Shown: piece by piece, positions 1 through 12,456 of the stretch | How the letters are laid out: every line of letters begins with the position of its first letter | How positions within the stretch are numbered: position 1 is the stretch's first letter | Program-made: the position numbers and the translations under genes | Assembly (NCBI GenBank): GCA_013398955.1 | Contig: VWPU01009690.1 | Coordinates: forward strand, 153,130 to 217,129 | From: Callaeas wilsoni | Taxonomy: Eukaryota; Chordata; Aves; Passeriformes; Callaeidae | DNA length: 64,000 bases | Direction: 5' to 3' | Notes under the pieces: generated by a model | What the model was told of the DNA's origin: nothing | The model's input: the letters and a program-made list of their open reading frames with translations, nothing else | Databases searched by the model: none

Positions 1-480
1 TTAATTCCATACCACCCACATCACTGCTCGGGGTATGATTTTGGCAGGAAAAAGCTGAGCTAGAAATGAAAGTTTGCCTGTCCTGCCCTGGAAAGTGTGA
101 GGTACCCCATGGGGTCAGGACTGTGCTGCCACTCAGCACCGCACCGGGAGAGCTGGATCAGGAGGGTGTCCTGTGCTGGCACTGGGGAGCCCCAAGCACC
201 GCCGTGCCACACTGGGGAGCCCCACTACAAGACTCCTGACTGCTGCTTGGCTTTGGGAGAGAGACACCACATCAGCAGAGTGGCGGTGGAACCAAAAACC
301 CCAGCCAGAGCAGAAGGAGCTGCACCAACACTGCTGAACACAGCCAAGTACAGTGGTCCAGAGACAAGAGCGGGCAGCACAGCACAGATGATCTAAGCTC
401 TGAGGGGTTTGGTTTCTGTCCCAGTTCTTCATTGTTTTGGGGAAGTTTTTGTACTCCGGTGGGTGGGGGCAAGATTCAGT
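1..480. other. GC-richer patch of unknown origin
   Basis: This stretch is visibly richer in G and C than the AT-rich DNA that follows. It contains a 15-bp direct repeat, CACTGGGGAGCCCCA, near 180 and again near 212, and a CCCCATGGGG palindrome near 104-113. Open frames of about 100 codons exist on both strands, but they overlap each other, have no recognisable motif and probably reflect low stop density in GC-rich sequence. It could be a piece of an LTR, a decayed exon region, or the end of a repeat cut by the window edge. I cannot tell which. Confidence 0.35.
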
Positions 481-3400
481 TATGAACATCCTTTTATGGC
501 TAAAACACCCTCTCTCATTTGTATACCTCTTTTTTTTTTTTTTTTTCCCCTAATAATACTGCTGTGGGTATTGTGATTTCCAGTACTTTGTGATTCCAAC
601 TTAGAATCTTTCCTAATGTTCCTCCATTATCAAATGGGTAGGGGAAAAACAACAGCTTGAGTGGGGTTTAGTTTTTCATCTGGGTTTCAAACCACTACAA
701 CATCAGAGTTTACACTCTACGTTTTCATTATTTTCCAATGACATTAGTCAGTTTCTGTTTACCTAGCACTCTAGTTTATTTAAATACATGATGTAGCAGT
801 ATCAGGTTCATTGCTTTTCGAAGCATGCCTGTATTTGGTGACAATAAATACAGTAAAGACAGAAAACAGTTTACAAACACAAAAATATGTGAGAGCTGAT
901 AGTACTAAATAGATAATAATTTTAGAAACTTCCATGTTTTTAGAAAAATTCAGGAATAGCTTGGTTAGGAATTGTACAGACTACCTTAACCTTCATATAG
1001 CTCCTCTTTAAAATATCTTAGGGCAAAAAGATGTTCACAATTACTAATTTGTTTTTGAAAGCTCTTGCAATAGCTATTTTGGAAATTCAGATTATAGTAA
1101 GTCAATATACAATCTGTTGCAATAATAGATTAACAAATAATTAAAGAAAACATTTATTAACTACTAAATATTTATGATGCATAATTTAAGATCAAAATAA
1201 TAATTAAAGAACTGTGATTTTTTGCAGTTCATAAGACCAGAGAACTGAATTAATGCTTGTTTAATTTATATGATTCCTTGCACTGTTTATTTCAGCCTGT
1301 TTACTGTTCTAACTAGTGAGCAGTTAGCACTGTGCACTCCAAATATTGCTGGGGTTTTGATTGTTTTTTTTGTTTCCTCTATTAAACTTAAGCATTCAAA
1401 ACTATTATTAACAAACAAAAGACTTCACCTATCTCTTAGTTTTGTACTAATAATGCTTATAAGATCAATATATCTTTCTACTACAGCCATTCAGCCTACT
1501 CCACCATTTACCTGCTTCCTTCCCTCTAGTTCTGCACCTGTCAGACAGGCTCAGGGAATCTAGGGCAAATTATTACTTAACCATTTGAAAGGTATAGATA
1601 GTTGTGTGTTTCTTTAACAGGGAAATCAGGGTTTCAGTAATAGTGTCCTATATGTACCAGGGCTAAATTCATGTAAGTGGGTCTGTTTGTGTGATGCTTG
1701 CAATGAGGAGGGCTAAAAGGCTGGAAACCTGGCTGTGCTTCTCTCTGCATCACTCTTGTGTGACTGACACTGACAAAGAATGGTCTCCTTGCTTCTCCTG
1801 CTATTTTGTGAACATTCACCATCACACAGCTCTTCCGTCTTAGCTCAACTGAAATATTTCTGTTTCCAGGACTCAAGACAATTCATGCATGTCCAAGCTT
1901 TGGTTTTAGATCTTGAAATAGGCATGTCAAGATTATTATTTTTCTTCTTTTTTTTTTTTTGTAACCAGTAGAAGATTTCTTATACTTTTTTCCCCCTACT
2001 CAAATAACAGCCACGCAACCTTTTATTCTACCTATTGTCACAAGGATTTGTGACTCAATATGTATAATTTACATGCTTGTAATGACTTTTTATAAACTTA
2101 CGAGAACAAATATTTTTCTTCTGTAGGTCACTCACTTTTCCCACAGAATTGTTTCACAGATAAACTAGTACAAACCGTGTTTTGACAAGAACAATCTTGG
2201 CCAACTATGCATTAGCAACTTTAAAGTATCAGCTTGAAGAGGTAAGCAATATAGTAACACAGCAAAGTAGGAATATTTCATGTAATCTGCTCTCATGAAA
2301 GCAAATGATCTGAGATCTAGTACTGCCTTCAGGAGCAAAATTTTTTATGATGCAGCTTCTTGTGCTTTTTGTGTGGAGAATGGCATTTAAGTAGCAGGCC
2401 AAGGCTTTACTATGGTTTATCAATTTGCGATCAAAGAAGATACCTTTTCTAACATGTCTTATTATCCTAAAAAAAGGGGCAAATTATAAGACACTCTTTC
2501 CTACTCCTCTAAGATGAGTCACATTAAAAAAAGAACAGTGCAAACCCAACATACATCAAAGGCTAAAGCAGAGAACTGAAAGATATGAGACTATGAAAAT
2601 TGCAAGCTGATACATCTGAAGCGAGAAGGGGGAAAGGATTTTTTTATAATCTTTGAAAGCCTAACTGTGGAGCAATAGCTTACAAGACTCTTGATTTTGC
2701 CAGTCATAGATGCAGAACATTAGTGCTCCTAGGACATCAAGCTAATGCATAGCAGGCCTTTAATTTTGTAGCAATCGTCTTGAAGATGCTGTATACAATT
2801 GTGTATCTTTTAGTCAGCCTTGCTTTTTACTCCATGTACATCTCTAATGAATACTTAAGTTTTTCCTTGAAGACATAATTCATAATTTCTATACTTTACT
2901 GCAATGACTACACAATCCCAGGCTCATGGACTTTGATAAAAATGACCAGGGAAAAGTTGGGTAAAGGAGAAAGTGGAGCCTCAGATACAGACTGTTATAA
3001 ATCATGTATAAAACCAGGGCTGTACTACTCATTATAAATGCTTCTTGAAACTAGTAATAAAATAATCTTCTTTAAGGAAATGAGAATAAAAAAGAAGGGC
3101 AGATGTCATTCTCAGGAAAATAATTGATTGGTGAGATGAGAGAAGAGAAACAGGAAAAAACAACATCTACAGGAAATCAACTGTTAATAAATATCAAAAA
3201 CTGCAGTCAAGTGACAAGATAAGCTGCAGCATATGTTCCTTCAGCGACAAAATGGAAATCATTTTCTATAGAAGAGATGCTGATAAGCCTGCCTCCTCCC
3301 CAAAAGGCAATCATTTTACATTTTATATTATTTGAAAAGAGCCTGATTATTTTCCTTTGAATGAAAAGAGATGATTCACATTTACCTGTCAACAGAATTT

Positions 3401-6400
3401 TCAATTCATCTGTTTCGCCTGCATATTTAAAGGCATATGACCCAACCATAGCATTCTAGGGGGGAACTTCAGCGAGATGTAAACAAATCATAATTCATAG
3501 GCACAAATATTGCTTTACCTTCATCCTATTCAAATTACTGAAAATTAAAACCCCAGGATTCTATTAAATGTGTCTTTTTTTATTTTTTTCCCCAGTAACG
3601 GATGACACTTATGTGCAGTATTCTCAACAAGTTTAGAGAAGGTACCCTCCCGCAAAAAAATGCACTATGGAAAGCAACATACAAAAACGATTAGGATGTC
3701 ATTTGAAGTCCAGACTTAAAAGGAAAGTTTATGTCTCAGATATGTTTTGCAGTTCTTTAAACAAGGTTGGTGCAGTAGTGCTTGCATAGAATCTGACAGG
3801 AGGCAGGAAGAACAAGTAGAGACAGTAAAGGATTAAATGGGCATCCGGTTTTCATTATCAATGGATTAGTGTTCAAACCTATCTTTTATTAAGCAGGAAA
3901 GTTGGAAAGTGGAGTCTGATTAGGAGTTGAAAGGTTTGTGAAATGTTAATATCTTGACAATATTTCAATAATCCTTCTCATGATGTCCTGATGCTACTGC
4001 TTTTTGTCATATTTTAAGTCTACTAAGAACAGGTAGAGATAACAAATGCAAATGGGAGGCTGGATTTTTTGTTCTGAAAGTGCCTGTAAGTCAGTAACTG
4101 AAAGGCAAGGGGATTCACTTTTTCCCAACACATGGGTCAGAAAACACAACGCACTTTCTGTAGGAGACTGAAAATCTCCCCAAAAACAGCCTTAGAAAGG
4201 ACAAAGTTGATTCCAGTGATTAGGCTTTACATAAGAGATTTTAAAAGAAGAATTCCCTTGCCTTTGTCAGTGGGGTACCAGTAAGGGTCCTGTATCAGCA
4301 GTGCTGTCTTTCTGCAAGGAGGTCTCTGTAGAGCACTGCCTTAGTGGATGACTTGCTCCTTGTGGATGCCCTACCTGCCTGACATTCACACCCTTTCACC
4401 TTTCTCTTCCACCAGTCCTGCCCTGGGCAGCTGGAGGGCTCCTCTGCAGACTCATACCACCCAAACTTCGCCTAATTCACACTGCATCTAGGATTTTCCC
4501 AGTGAAAACAGAGGGACTTGACTTAAGGATCTGTCCAGAGAAAGTACAATTTACACTTGACAGAATTTGAGTGGAACAAAATACCCTCTGTTTTCCTTCT
4601 GTTTGAGCCAAGAGAAGATCACAACTTATGTAGAAAACCACACTGGACAACAAGAATTAGAATAAGATTGTAACTCATGTACCCGAGTCTGAAGAAAATT
4701 GTCCTTTTCCCAAATGTGATTAATTCCTATAACAAAAAATAATGAAACACAGAGCCTAAATGATTTTGTGTACTGAAGCTAGGCACCTGGACTTACCAGA
4801 CTTGGAAAGAAGTGACTTTCTGGAAAACACCAAAATTATTGATAGAAACAGTAATTTAGTGTGCCCAGTAATAACTAGCCTATAGCTAATAAATAACATA
4901 CTTATTAAGTAATTATACATCTGCTTCTCCTCGTAGAGCCTTAGAAAGAAAGTTACCTTAAATACAAAATAGCAACCTTTTTGTAGTTAGATTTATGTCA
5001 GGTTTTAGTGATGACATTTTTTATTCATGGACACTGACTCTAGAATAATACAAGGACAGTCCTCAGAAAAATAAAAAGTCCTTTACTAAACCTAAAAAGT
5101 TTTTCAGATATTAACAAGCATAAGAACTATTTAACATATCAGTGAATTTTAAAGTACTTAACCATAATTCCGTGTGGCATTATTTAAAAAAAAAAATCTA
5201 GGTAAGTATGACTAATGTTAAATATTTTTCAGAGTTAATGTATAAATGTTCCAGACAGGACCTTGCCAATGAAAAGTGTTAAGCAAGAGCAGATGCTGAA
5301 TTTCAAACATTTGTAGACAGCATCTCATTGATCACAAATAATTGTGCAGATTTGTGTAAAAAAGTCACCAGAGCAACTGTAGAATCATCTACTTGATGTT
5401 TTTTTTAAATTTCACAAAACTCTGAAAAATCACTATTCCCCATCTTATATCCATCTTTTTTTCTCTTGCAAGTTTCAGCTCTTGAAACAAAATTCATAAT
5501 TATGCTAATGGAGAATTTCTTTCCTGGCACAGGGAGTTCAAAGTACTTTTAGCAGTGATTTTATGACTGAATCTGCAACTTGTGCCACTGTGACTTTATG
5601 TTTTCACTCTGCTCTGTGTGTGACAATTTTTGTCCCCATTGAGATGACCCACAATTGCTAATACAATGCTTTAAAAGAGGTTAATTGAATAGGGAAGTCA
5701 TCATTGTAATTATTTCAGATGATACCAGCACTACAGGGCTTTTCAAGTGAATTTAATTTCAGAAATATAAAGACACTGTTTTATCATTCCATTCATAAAA
5801 CATTAAGGTTTCCTACCCCACAGCCAGAAGTGTTTAAGTCTGCCTTTGGGCACATTTCTCAAATGTACCTATAGAATATAACCAGCCATAATATAGCAAG
5901 GGAGGCTCAGACGTATATTCTCACTGGAAAACAGTCTCTCTACTCAGTGTACCAAGTTAGATTTCAGAATGAAAAAAATAATGGACCCACATACTATGTC
6001 TGTGCTGTGTTCAATTTCATCAATTTTCCAACAAGGAAGAAGTAAAATCAGGGAAAAGAAGATATTCTCTGTGGATGGAAAGCTTTTCTAACCTTAGTCA
6101 AAATCACATTACATGATGAGTTCTGGCCTTGTTCTATCTAAATGCAAAGAGAGCAAAAAATATTCTTTCCAACTTGGAGTCTCTTAGTGCTCTGACTAGT
6201 CCTATGGTTGTTCTCTGGGAGTTTGCAGTTTTCTATGCAAGTTTTCTCTATTCAAATTCTATAGCACTTGTCTCAAATAAAAGCTCATTCATCTAAATCT
6301 TTCTTTAAATTAATGTGTGACCCAAGAAAAAACACTTTTCTTTCCTATACCTGCATGCCTACTCTCAGGAACACAGTGGACAGGAAAAAAAATCACAGCT

Positions 6401-6690
6401 TCTTCATTCTGTGTGTTCTGCTTCAAAAGTTGCCCTGCTTGAACAGGAAGAGATGACATCTCACATTTCTGCCTATTTTTGCTTCTGCTACTTAAAAAGG
6501 AAGAAAATCAAATGTTTCTCTTCCACATGACTGTACTGCAATATGCAGCTGACTCAACTAAGAGACGCACAATGGAATTGCATCTAATTTTTCATTTTCA
6601 CGTAGTAGTAACAGATACTCTGAATGTTCTGATTTTCTTCTCAGCTGCCTCAGAACCTAGGAAAAATCTGGTTGCATTAATGGTGGTTCG
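481..6690. other. AT-rich non-genic stretch
   Basis: No recognisable gene or clear transposon copy. There is a T-run at about 529-546 and another at about 1950-1960. A somewhat GC-richer patch lies near 4270-4480 with nothing recognisable in it. Isolated splice-like signals occur, for example a strong plus-strand donor near 2240 behind a good acceptor, but all three frames between them contain stops. One exon-like minus-strand segment at 3386-3455 is listed separately. Confidence 0.6.
3386..3455 (-). other. weak candidate exon (70 nt)
   Basis: On the minus strand a pyrimidine-rich acceptor (TTCCCCCCTAG) precedes a 70-nt segment that ends at a consensus-like donor (GACAG followed by GTAAAT). 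One frame is open throughout and reads NAMVGSYAFKYAGETDELK and then ILLT, entering in phase 0 and leaving in phase 1. The composition looks protein-like, but the segment is short. In 128 kb of both-strand sequence some such combinations arise by chance. I recognise no family. Confidence 0.2.
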
Positions 6691-7004
6691 ACCTTACTTA
6701 AAAGTAACATCCAAGGAGCTCAGCAAGTAGAGGGGAGAGTTTGTGCACCAGTCTCTGGTTTAGTCTCTGCTTCTGGGATAGTCTACAAATTTCTCTAGGA
6801 ACCCTAGGCTGCCTGGAAAGGGTTATTGGGACAGTTTTACTCTGGACAAGCTCTAGCACTCCATCTCTGACAAGTGCTTCTCCCAATAAAAGTGCATTTT
6901 AGACTTAGTTTGCAGCCAGCTCTCGCCAAGGCAGGAACCAGACCTCTTTGGGCTGGTGCCAGGTAGGGATGCATGCATTGGCATAGTCTGCTGCCACAAG
7001 CAGA
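6690..7004. other. unassigned segment next to CR1 tail
   Basis: Slightly GC-richer than its left flank, with an AATAAA-type hexamer near 6886. It sits directly beside the 3' tail of a minus-strand CR1. It could be an unrecognised LTR or a 5'-truncated repeat, but nothing in it is diagnostic. Confidence 0.25.
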
Positions 7005-7810
7005 GTTACAGAATCATAGAATACCCTGAATTGGAAGGCACCCACAAGGATCATCAAAGTCCAACTCCTGCACGAGACTATTCTAAGAGTAACACTACGT
7101 GCCTGAGAGTTCACTCTTTGAACTCTTCCAGGATTTTTCTATGACCCCTTCCCTATTTGTGAGGTGATAATCTTCATCCTGTAACGGGCTGATGTAACTT
7201 CTGCAATGCTTTTTGCCATTACTGTATTTAAACCCCTCTTTCTATTGTCCTTCACAATACTGGCCATCTTCCACCCCAGCTGAGGTTTGGTCACGTGAAT
7301 TTGCTCCCTACAGTGGTAAGCAACATCTCTGTATTCTTCTCACATCACCTGACTTTGCTTCTACTGGGCATACACCTTCCTTTTTGCCTTGTCTTCAAAA
7401 GGAGATCCCTGCTCAGTCAAGCCAGCCTTCTGCCTTGTCCACTTGACTTCCAATGTTTTGGAATTGCCTGATCCTGTGACTTTTGGAGGTGGAGCTTAAA
7501 TAGTGACCAGCACTGATGGACACTAGCACATTCAAAAGCATTTGCCCAGAGGACCTTACCCATTGTTTCCCTGAGCAGCCTGAATTCCACTCTCCTCTTT
7601 CCAGAACTGAGGGTTTTCTGTCACTTTTGCTCCTGTTAACTGAGATTTTACACTTGATTGCCTCGTGGTCACTTTGGCTAAGATGGCCACCAATCACCAC
7701 ATCACTCATGAGACCCTCTCTGTTAACAAGCAACAAATCAAGAAGGGCATCTTTCCTAGTCAGCTGCCTTAGTACCTGTGCCATGGAGCTGTCATCCCAC
7801 CAGACTGTGT
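7005..7810 (-). mobile_element. CR1 LINE remnant: endonuclease piece plus 3' tail, minus strand
   Basis: CR1 is the dominant LINE of birds. Its ORF2 encodes an apurinic-type endonuclease and a reverse transcriptase, and copies are usually 5'-truncated. Here the minus strand carries both ends of the element. At 7005-7140 is the CR1 3' end (plus-strand ACAGAATCATAGAAT followed by a sequence matching the tail consensus). At about 7640-7784 the frame reads ALLDLLLVNREGL, a gap, and then SQSDHEAI, which is the end of the endonuclease domain with its SDH catalytic signature. Only about 500 bp separates these parts, so the reverse transcriptase is missing. Either one copy suffered a large internal deletion or two copies lie end to end. 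The part at 7140-7500 is less certain. Confidence 0.82.
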
Positions 7811-8084
7811 GAAGAAGGGTCTGTTGACCTCTGGATGCAACGAGTCCATACTAAGCAACAATGTGGATGTGCTCCAGGGCATGACTTTGGGACCCCTTCT
7901 GAGGGTCAAGGACTTAAGGACTGTTACCTAAAGACTGGACAATGTGGTGAGGAAAGGTTTAGACTGCTGAGACAAGAGAGGGAGTTTATGACTTGAAATG
8001 CAAACGAGTAGAGGGGTTGGATGGCAAAGAGTGCAGGATGGTGGGAACAAAGGAAGCCTCAGGACTGATGAAACAGGGCAAAAG

Positions 8085-9358
8085 GTCACTTAACTCAAAT
8101 GCATCAACATAAATGCTCTAAGCCTAGGAAACAATGTAGGAGGTTCTAGAAATGTATGTGCAACGAAAAAACACTGGCAAAGTTGCAATGGCAGATGCGA
8201 TGGCTTAGCTTGCACAGTCAGAGTGAGCAATGGGTAGATGAGCTCTTCAGGAAAGACAGGAGGTGAAGACAAGGATGGGAGCTCCCTTTCATTTAAAGTG
8301 ACAGTTGAGATGTGTGCAGCTCATTTATGGGACAGACAACAGGCTCACTGAGAGTTTAGGGTCTAGGGCTCGATATTAGGTCTGCCACACTCCACTGCGG
8401 CAGGAGTGTGCTACCAGCCATTCATCAGGGTGGCAATTTGGACAATGCCTTCCTGAAATAACTGTGTCACAAACACTCATTCTCACATTGACTTTATGCT
8501 CCCTGACATCTGGTCAGAGGGCAAATAACAGGACACAAGCAGTCAAGATTTCTGAAGGGTCCTGGGCATAACCTTGTGAAAAAACACTGAATGAATCCAC
8601 CAGGGGAGATATTCTCACAGGGAGGAAAAGGCTGGACATGTGACAGTCAATGATATCTTAGCTGTAGTGGTTGTATTAGTAGAGAGTGCAAGATCTGGAA
8701 TCAAATGAAGAAAGAGTAACAAAGTACAGGGTTTCAAATAAGCAGATTTGGCTCTTTTGGCTCATTACCAAAGTAGATTTTGGCAGACTTGGTAAATGGG
8801 CATCCAGGGTAGACAGCACTGAAAAGCAAAGTCACTTAGGGAAGCTGGCAGGCCTTTAAAGACAGCTCCACCAAGTGCCAGAACAGTCCACCATGGTATC
8901 TAGAGACACAAGCAGACATACTGGAAGCTAGATTGGCTAAGCAGGGAACTCATGACAAAGCTCCAAGGCAAAAAGACAGCAAAGAGGAGCTCAAAGAAAG
9001 GAAAGGCTAAAAAGGAGGAGTTTAGAAACTCTATGCAGATACAAAGGTTTGGTGCTAGGAAGACTAAAGTCCAGCTAGGTTGAGAAATGTTACAGTAACA
9101 TCAAGGCCGATAAGAAATTCTACAGTTGCAGGAAAGGGCTGAACAAGGAAGTGCCGAATGGGAGAGGTGATTTACTGACAGGAGACAGAACTGAGGCCGA
9201 GGTGTTCTGTGCCTTCTCTCCTTCTTCTGGTCAGACTTCACCAGCAGGGTCTCCCAAGCCTCCATGCTTAATTAGAAGTGTTCAAAGTGGGGAATGGATA
9301 GCAGTAGATGAGGCTGATTTGGAGATTACTTGAGAGAATTTCACAGATCTGTTTGATC
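8085..9358 (+). mobile_element. old CR1 LINE, 5' part (endonuclease to start of RT region), plus strand
   Basis: A heavily mutated plus-strand CR1 ORF2. Near 8090-8130 the frame reads NINALSLGNN, matching the start of the CR1 endonuclease domain (typically N-T-N-A-x-S-M-G-N). Around 8230-8250 comes the 'ctcttcaggaaagacagg' stretch, at 8500-8560 the 'ctgacatctg...gacacaagcag' endonuclease segment, and at 9080-9240 the linker with 'aagaaattctacagttgcagg' followed by 'actgaggccgaggtgttc', familiar from CR1 consensus copies. Many frameshifts and stops interrupt it. It continues beyond the 9361-10215 block at about 10240. The sequence at 7810-8085 may be its more diverged 5' extension. Confidence 0.8.
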
Positions 9359-9360
9359 TC

Positions 9361-10215
9361 TGTCTGACAACCTGTAACCCAAAATGTTATTGTATTCCAT
9401 ATACATCTGTGCCCAAAAATTGTTACTTCCTCTTTTAGGCCCTGTACCCAGAAATAAATCACAGGGGCAGCAGGTGGTGGTCTTTTTAAAGTCAGGTTGC
9501 ACAAGCAGAGCTCTCTCTTCGCTCTTGGCTCTACTGGCAACTGTACAAACTGAGAAGCTGCATTTCACAATCAAAAATTGTTGCAGTGACATTTGCAACA
9601 TCTATCAATGAGTCAGTGCAAGTCTGACCATTGGTCTGACATATGGTTAGGCCACCATATATATATCAGTGCTTGAGAGTCCATTTTTTTCCCCCCACAT
9701 TGGAGCAGGGACCCAAAGCAGCAGCACCAGCACCAGCGGAGTCCAGCGAGTGGCAGGAGGAAGCAGGGAGTGGCAGCTCTATCCCCACACAGGCTGGCAA
9801 TTCTCACATGCCCCTAGACATGCTTTGTAAGATCCCACCTTCCTGTTTGTTTAGGCCAGGGGGAAGTTTGAGCTGAGAGGTGTTTGTCCACCGTTTCCCA
9901 TTTGTGTCCCTACACAGGGTTGTCTGCGGAAGGTGCCATCTTTGGGAGATGTTACTCTGCCATTTTGAGTTTCTCTCTGTTCCTGGGGACTCACTGAGAT
10001 TTAAGCAACATTGCAAGTAGTGACTATTACTGTTATTTTTTGCCTGTTGCTATTTTTTTTAATGTAACTGTCATTAAAAAAAAATTATATCTACTTGTAT
10101 TAATTTGTCCTTATTGGTGGAAACTGATTGCTTAAACTGGGGGTTAAACTGGTTAAATTGGTTAAGGGGGGTGGGGGGTGACTCATTTTAGAGTGTCCAC
10201 CCCTTAAAACTGTCT
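9361..10215. mobile_element. non-CR1 insertion inside CR1, possibly a solo LTR
   Basis: CR1 similarity stops near 9358 and resumes near 10240, so about 850 bp of other DNA sits inside the older CR1. The block begins TGTCTGACA and a matching TGTCTCACA occurs at 10211-10219, which would suit the TG...CA ends of an LTR. It contains a TATA-like run at 9656-9666, then a GC-rich CAGCAGCACCAGCACC segment at about 9719-9735, and an A-rich hexamer region near 10070. No target-site duplication is evident and the ends are not sharply placed, so LTR is an inference. The open frames inside it are short and overlap in opposite directions, and I see no gene. Confidence 0.45.
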
Positions 10216-10239
10216 CACACCAAGTAAATCTGATAAGAC

Positions 10240-11520
10240 ACAACTGAGGTCGTATCTTTGGCAAGGCCATTCTCTGTCAGCTCTTGTAAGTCAAGGAGAC
10301 TGGGGTAGGATCTCTAATGACTTTACAGACTCAAATATTATATGCATTTTGTACGAAGTTCAAAGGGAACAAATGGAAAAACTGTAGACAGGAGCTGACT
10401 TCACTTTTGGGACCACATTTTGTGACTTAAAAAAGACAAGATGCGTTCAATATGGATTTTTAACCTTGCTGCCTCTGGTGATACAATGACTGGATCTGAG
10501 GACATGGAAGTCATTTGCCTTGACTGCAGCAAGTTAGATACAAGTTAGGAGATCGGAATCTGGATGTGATGACAACCACTAAACAGCCAGGTGGGTGGTA
10601 GGGCTCACAGGGACGCAGTTAACTGGGCTGTACTCTGCCTGGAGGCTGTCAGTAAGCGGTGTAGTGCAGAGCCTACCCTGGGACTTGTTATGTTAAGCCT
10701 CTCTCTCTGTAACCTGGAGGAGAGAATGCAGAGCATACTCACTAGGTTTGCTCATGACAGCAAAGAGGAAACATTTGATACACTTGAGGGTCAGGCTGCC
10801 TACTGTTGAACCGGATAGGTGGAAGGAACGTGCTGCAAGTGAAATTCAGCTCTGAAGGCAAGCTCTAAAACCAAAGTCCTGCAGGAGCAGCCCTATAGGG
10901 ATGAGGAACAGTTTTGTGGAGGTGGCCCAGCACCTTGCTGGACAGCAAGCTGAGCAGGAGCCAGCTGTTGTACTGCCAGTGGGGATAGCAGCACCTTAGG
11001 TGGTGTCAGCTGGGGTGCAGCACAGAGGAATCACCCTTTATTCAGTGCTTGTTGTATCCCATGTGGATACAGTCTTCATTTTTTGCTTCCAATGTAAAAA
11101 AAATATAGATAAACCAGAATTAAACCAGCAGAAGCCACCAAGGTGGAGTGGAAGCCCTAGCCATGCAAGGAGAGGCTGCATTTGTGGGCCTTTCTATTGG
11201 GAAAAGGGACAGTTTTGGGGGTGCCCAGTGGCATCCCGAGTGTCACTGTAAGGGGGCGGAGGAGATGCAGATGGGGTCTCCCCAGTGGTGCATGCAAAGA
11301 GGGTGTAAAGCACTGACACAAGCTGGAGTCCAGCTCAGGCTGGAAATAAAGAGCATATTTTTGCCAGGAGCTCAAGGAGGTTGGACTCTCTCTGACTTTG
11401 GGGAGTTTCATGCCTCAGCTGGGTAAAATCTTGAGCATCTTGGTCTGAGCCCAGAACTGGTTCTTCTCTGGACAAGAGGTTGGACTAGGGACATGGGTCT
11501 CTTCTAGCCTGATTTATGTG
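10240..11520 (+). mobile_element. old CR1 LINE, 3' part (RT to 3' end), plus strand
   Basis: This is the continuation of the copy at 8085-9358. It resumes with 'ggcaaggccattctctgtcag', the stretch just before the reverse transcriptase fingers. Near 10517 it shows 'tgccttgactgcagcaag', the degenerate form of the motif usually coding Y-L-D-F-S-K. At 10740-10770 'aggtttgctcatgacagcaaa' stands where the F-A-D-D-T-K box normally lies. At 11460-11515 the ending 'ggttggactagg...tctagcctgatttat' is the CR1 3' UTR. Numerous stops and indels show it is long dead. Confidence 0.8.
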
Positions 11521-12456
11521 AAGATCTGAAGCTATCAAGCATCAAAAATTAATCACATTTATTTAACTGAAGTTGAAACGTCAATTGTTAAAATAGGAGA
11601 ATACTTTTACAGCCTCAAAGACAGGCTGATTTTTTCCAGGGAACATGTCCAATAATAATTTAACTGAAAGCAGCAATATTTGCTTATGAGATTTCTAGTT
11701 GAGATTGTATTATCAATAGAAAAAAATCTGGAAATTAAATGCTGCAGGGATTTATTTTTTCTTTAGCCTAATGCTTGAGCACGGATATCCAGTGGATTTG
11801 TCCTGTTTCTATTTATCTCCTTATCAATAGGAAGTGACAGAATGCATACTTTCCTCAGACAGGCTGTGTTGCAGAGGCCAGATGTGTGTAAAACCTGATT
11901 AAACTTGCACAATGCCAGTATTCAGTCTTTTAAGGTACAACATGGTTGACTGTTTTTTCAAATCTGAGGACAGTTTCAAGGCTGTGAGGTTCCAGCTGCT
12001 GAGTGACAAAGATAATGACAAAAGCTTTTCCCAAATGAAAGCCAGGAGCAGAAAGCAGTAACTGTACATGCATTTAATAACCAGACTCAAGGCATTTAAC
12101 ATTCCCATAGGACTTCCTAGGATTTGTACTAATCTGTCCTCTCTTTCATATGATTTGGGAGTAGTAGTAGCAGACAGTCAAAGCCTAATAGTTGTGCAGT
12201 TCATGAGGTCGTATTTTCAAAAGGTATTTAGGTACCTAAACAAGCAGATAAATAAATAGCTAACACAATTTTCAGCATTTTGATATGTTAGGCACAGTCA
12301 AAGCACAGAAGTAAAGCATCTTAGCAGATAAAATATCTTCAAATAGCTTAAGATCATGGAGGGAACATAAATACTCTAATGCTGTTCTTTGTGTAAGCAA
12401 ATTTCAGATACCCAAACACAAGAATGAAGTCCTGTATCTGTGTGTAGGTGTAGTCC
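11521..12456. other. AT-rich non-genic stretch
   Basis: I see no gene or identifiable repeat. Short open frames, such as one at about 11899-12108 on the minus strand, are low-complexity and unsupported. Confidence 0.55.

Noticed and set aside
133..489. Minus-strand 118-codon open frame in the GC-rich patch
   Set aside because: Proline-, serine- and cysteine-rich translation with overlapping frames on both strands, as expected from GC-rich noncoding DNA.
2132..2240. Plus-strand segment between a strong acceptor and donor GAAGAG|GTAAGC
   Set aside because: All three frames contain stops and there is no partner exon nearby. Kept out of the feature list as likely chance.
4797..4819. Minus-strand 23-nt segment between TGTTTTCCAG and TCTG|GTAAGT
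   Set aside because: Too short to judge, no partner exon, and such pairs are expected by chance.
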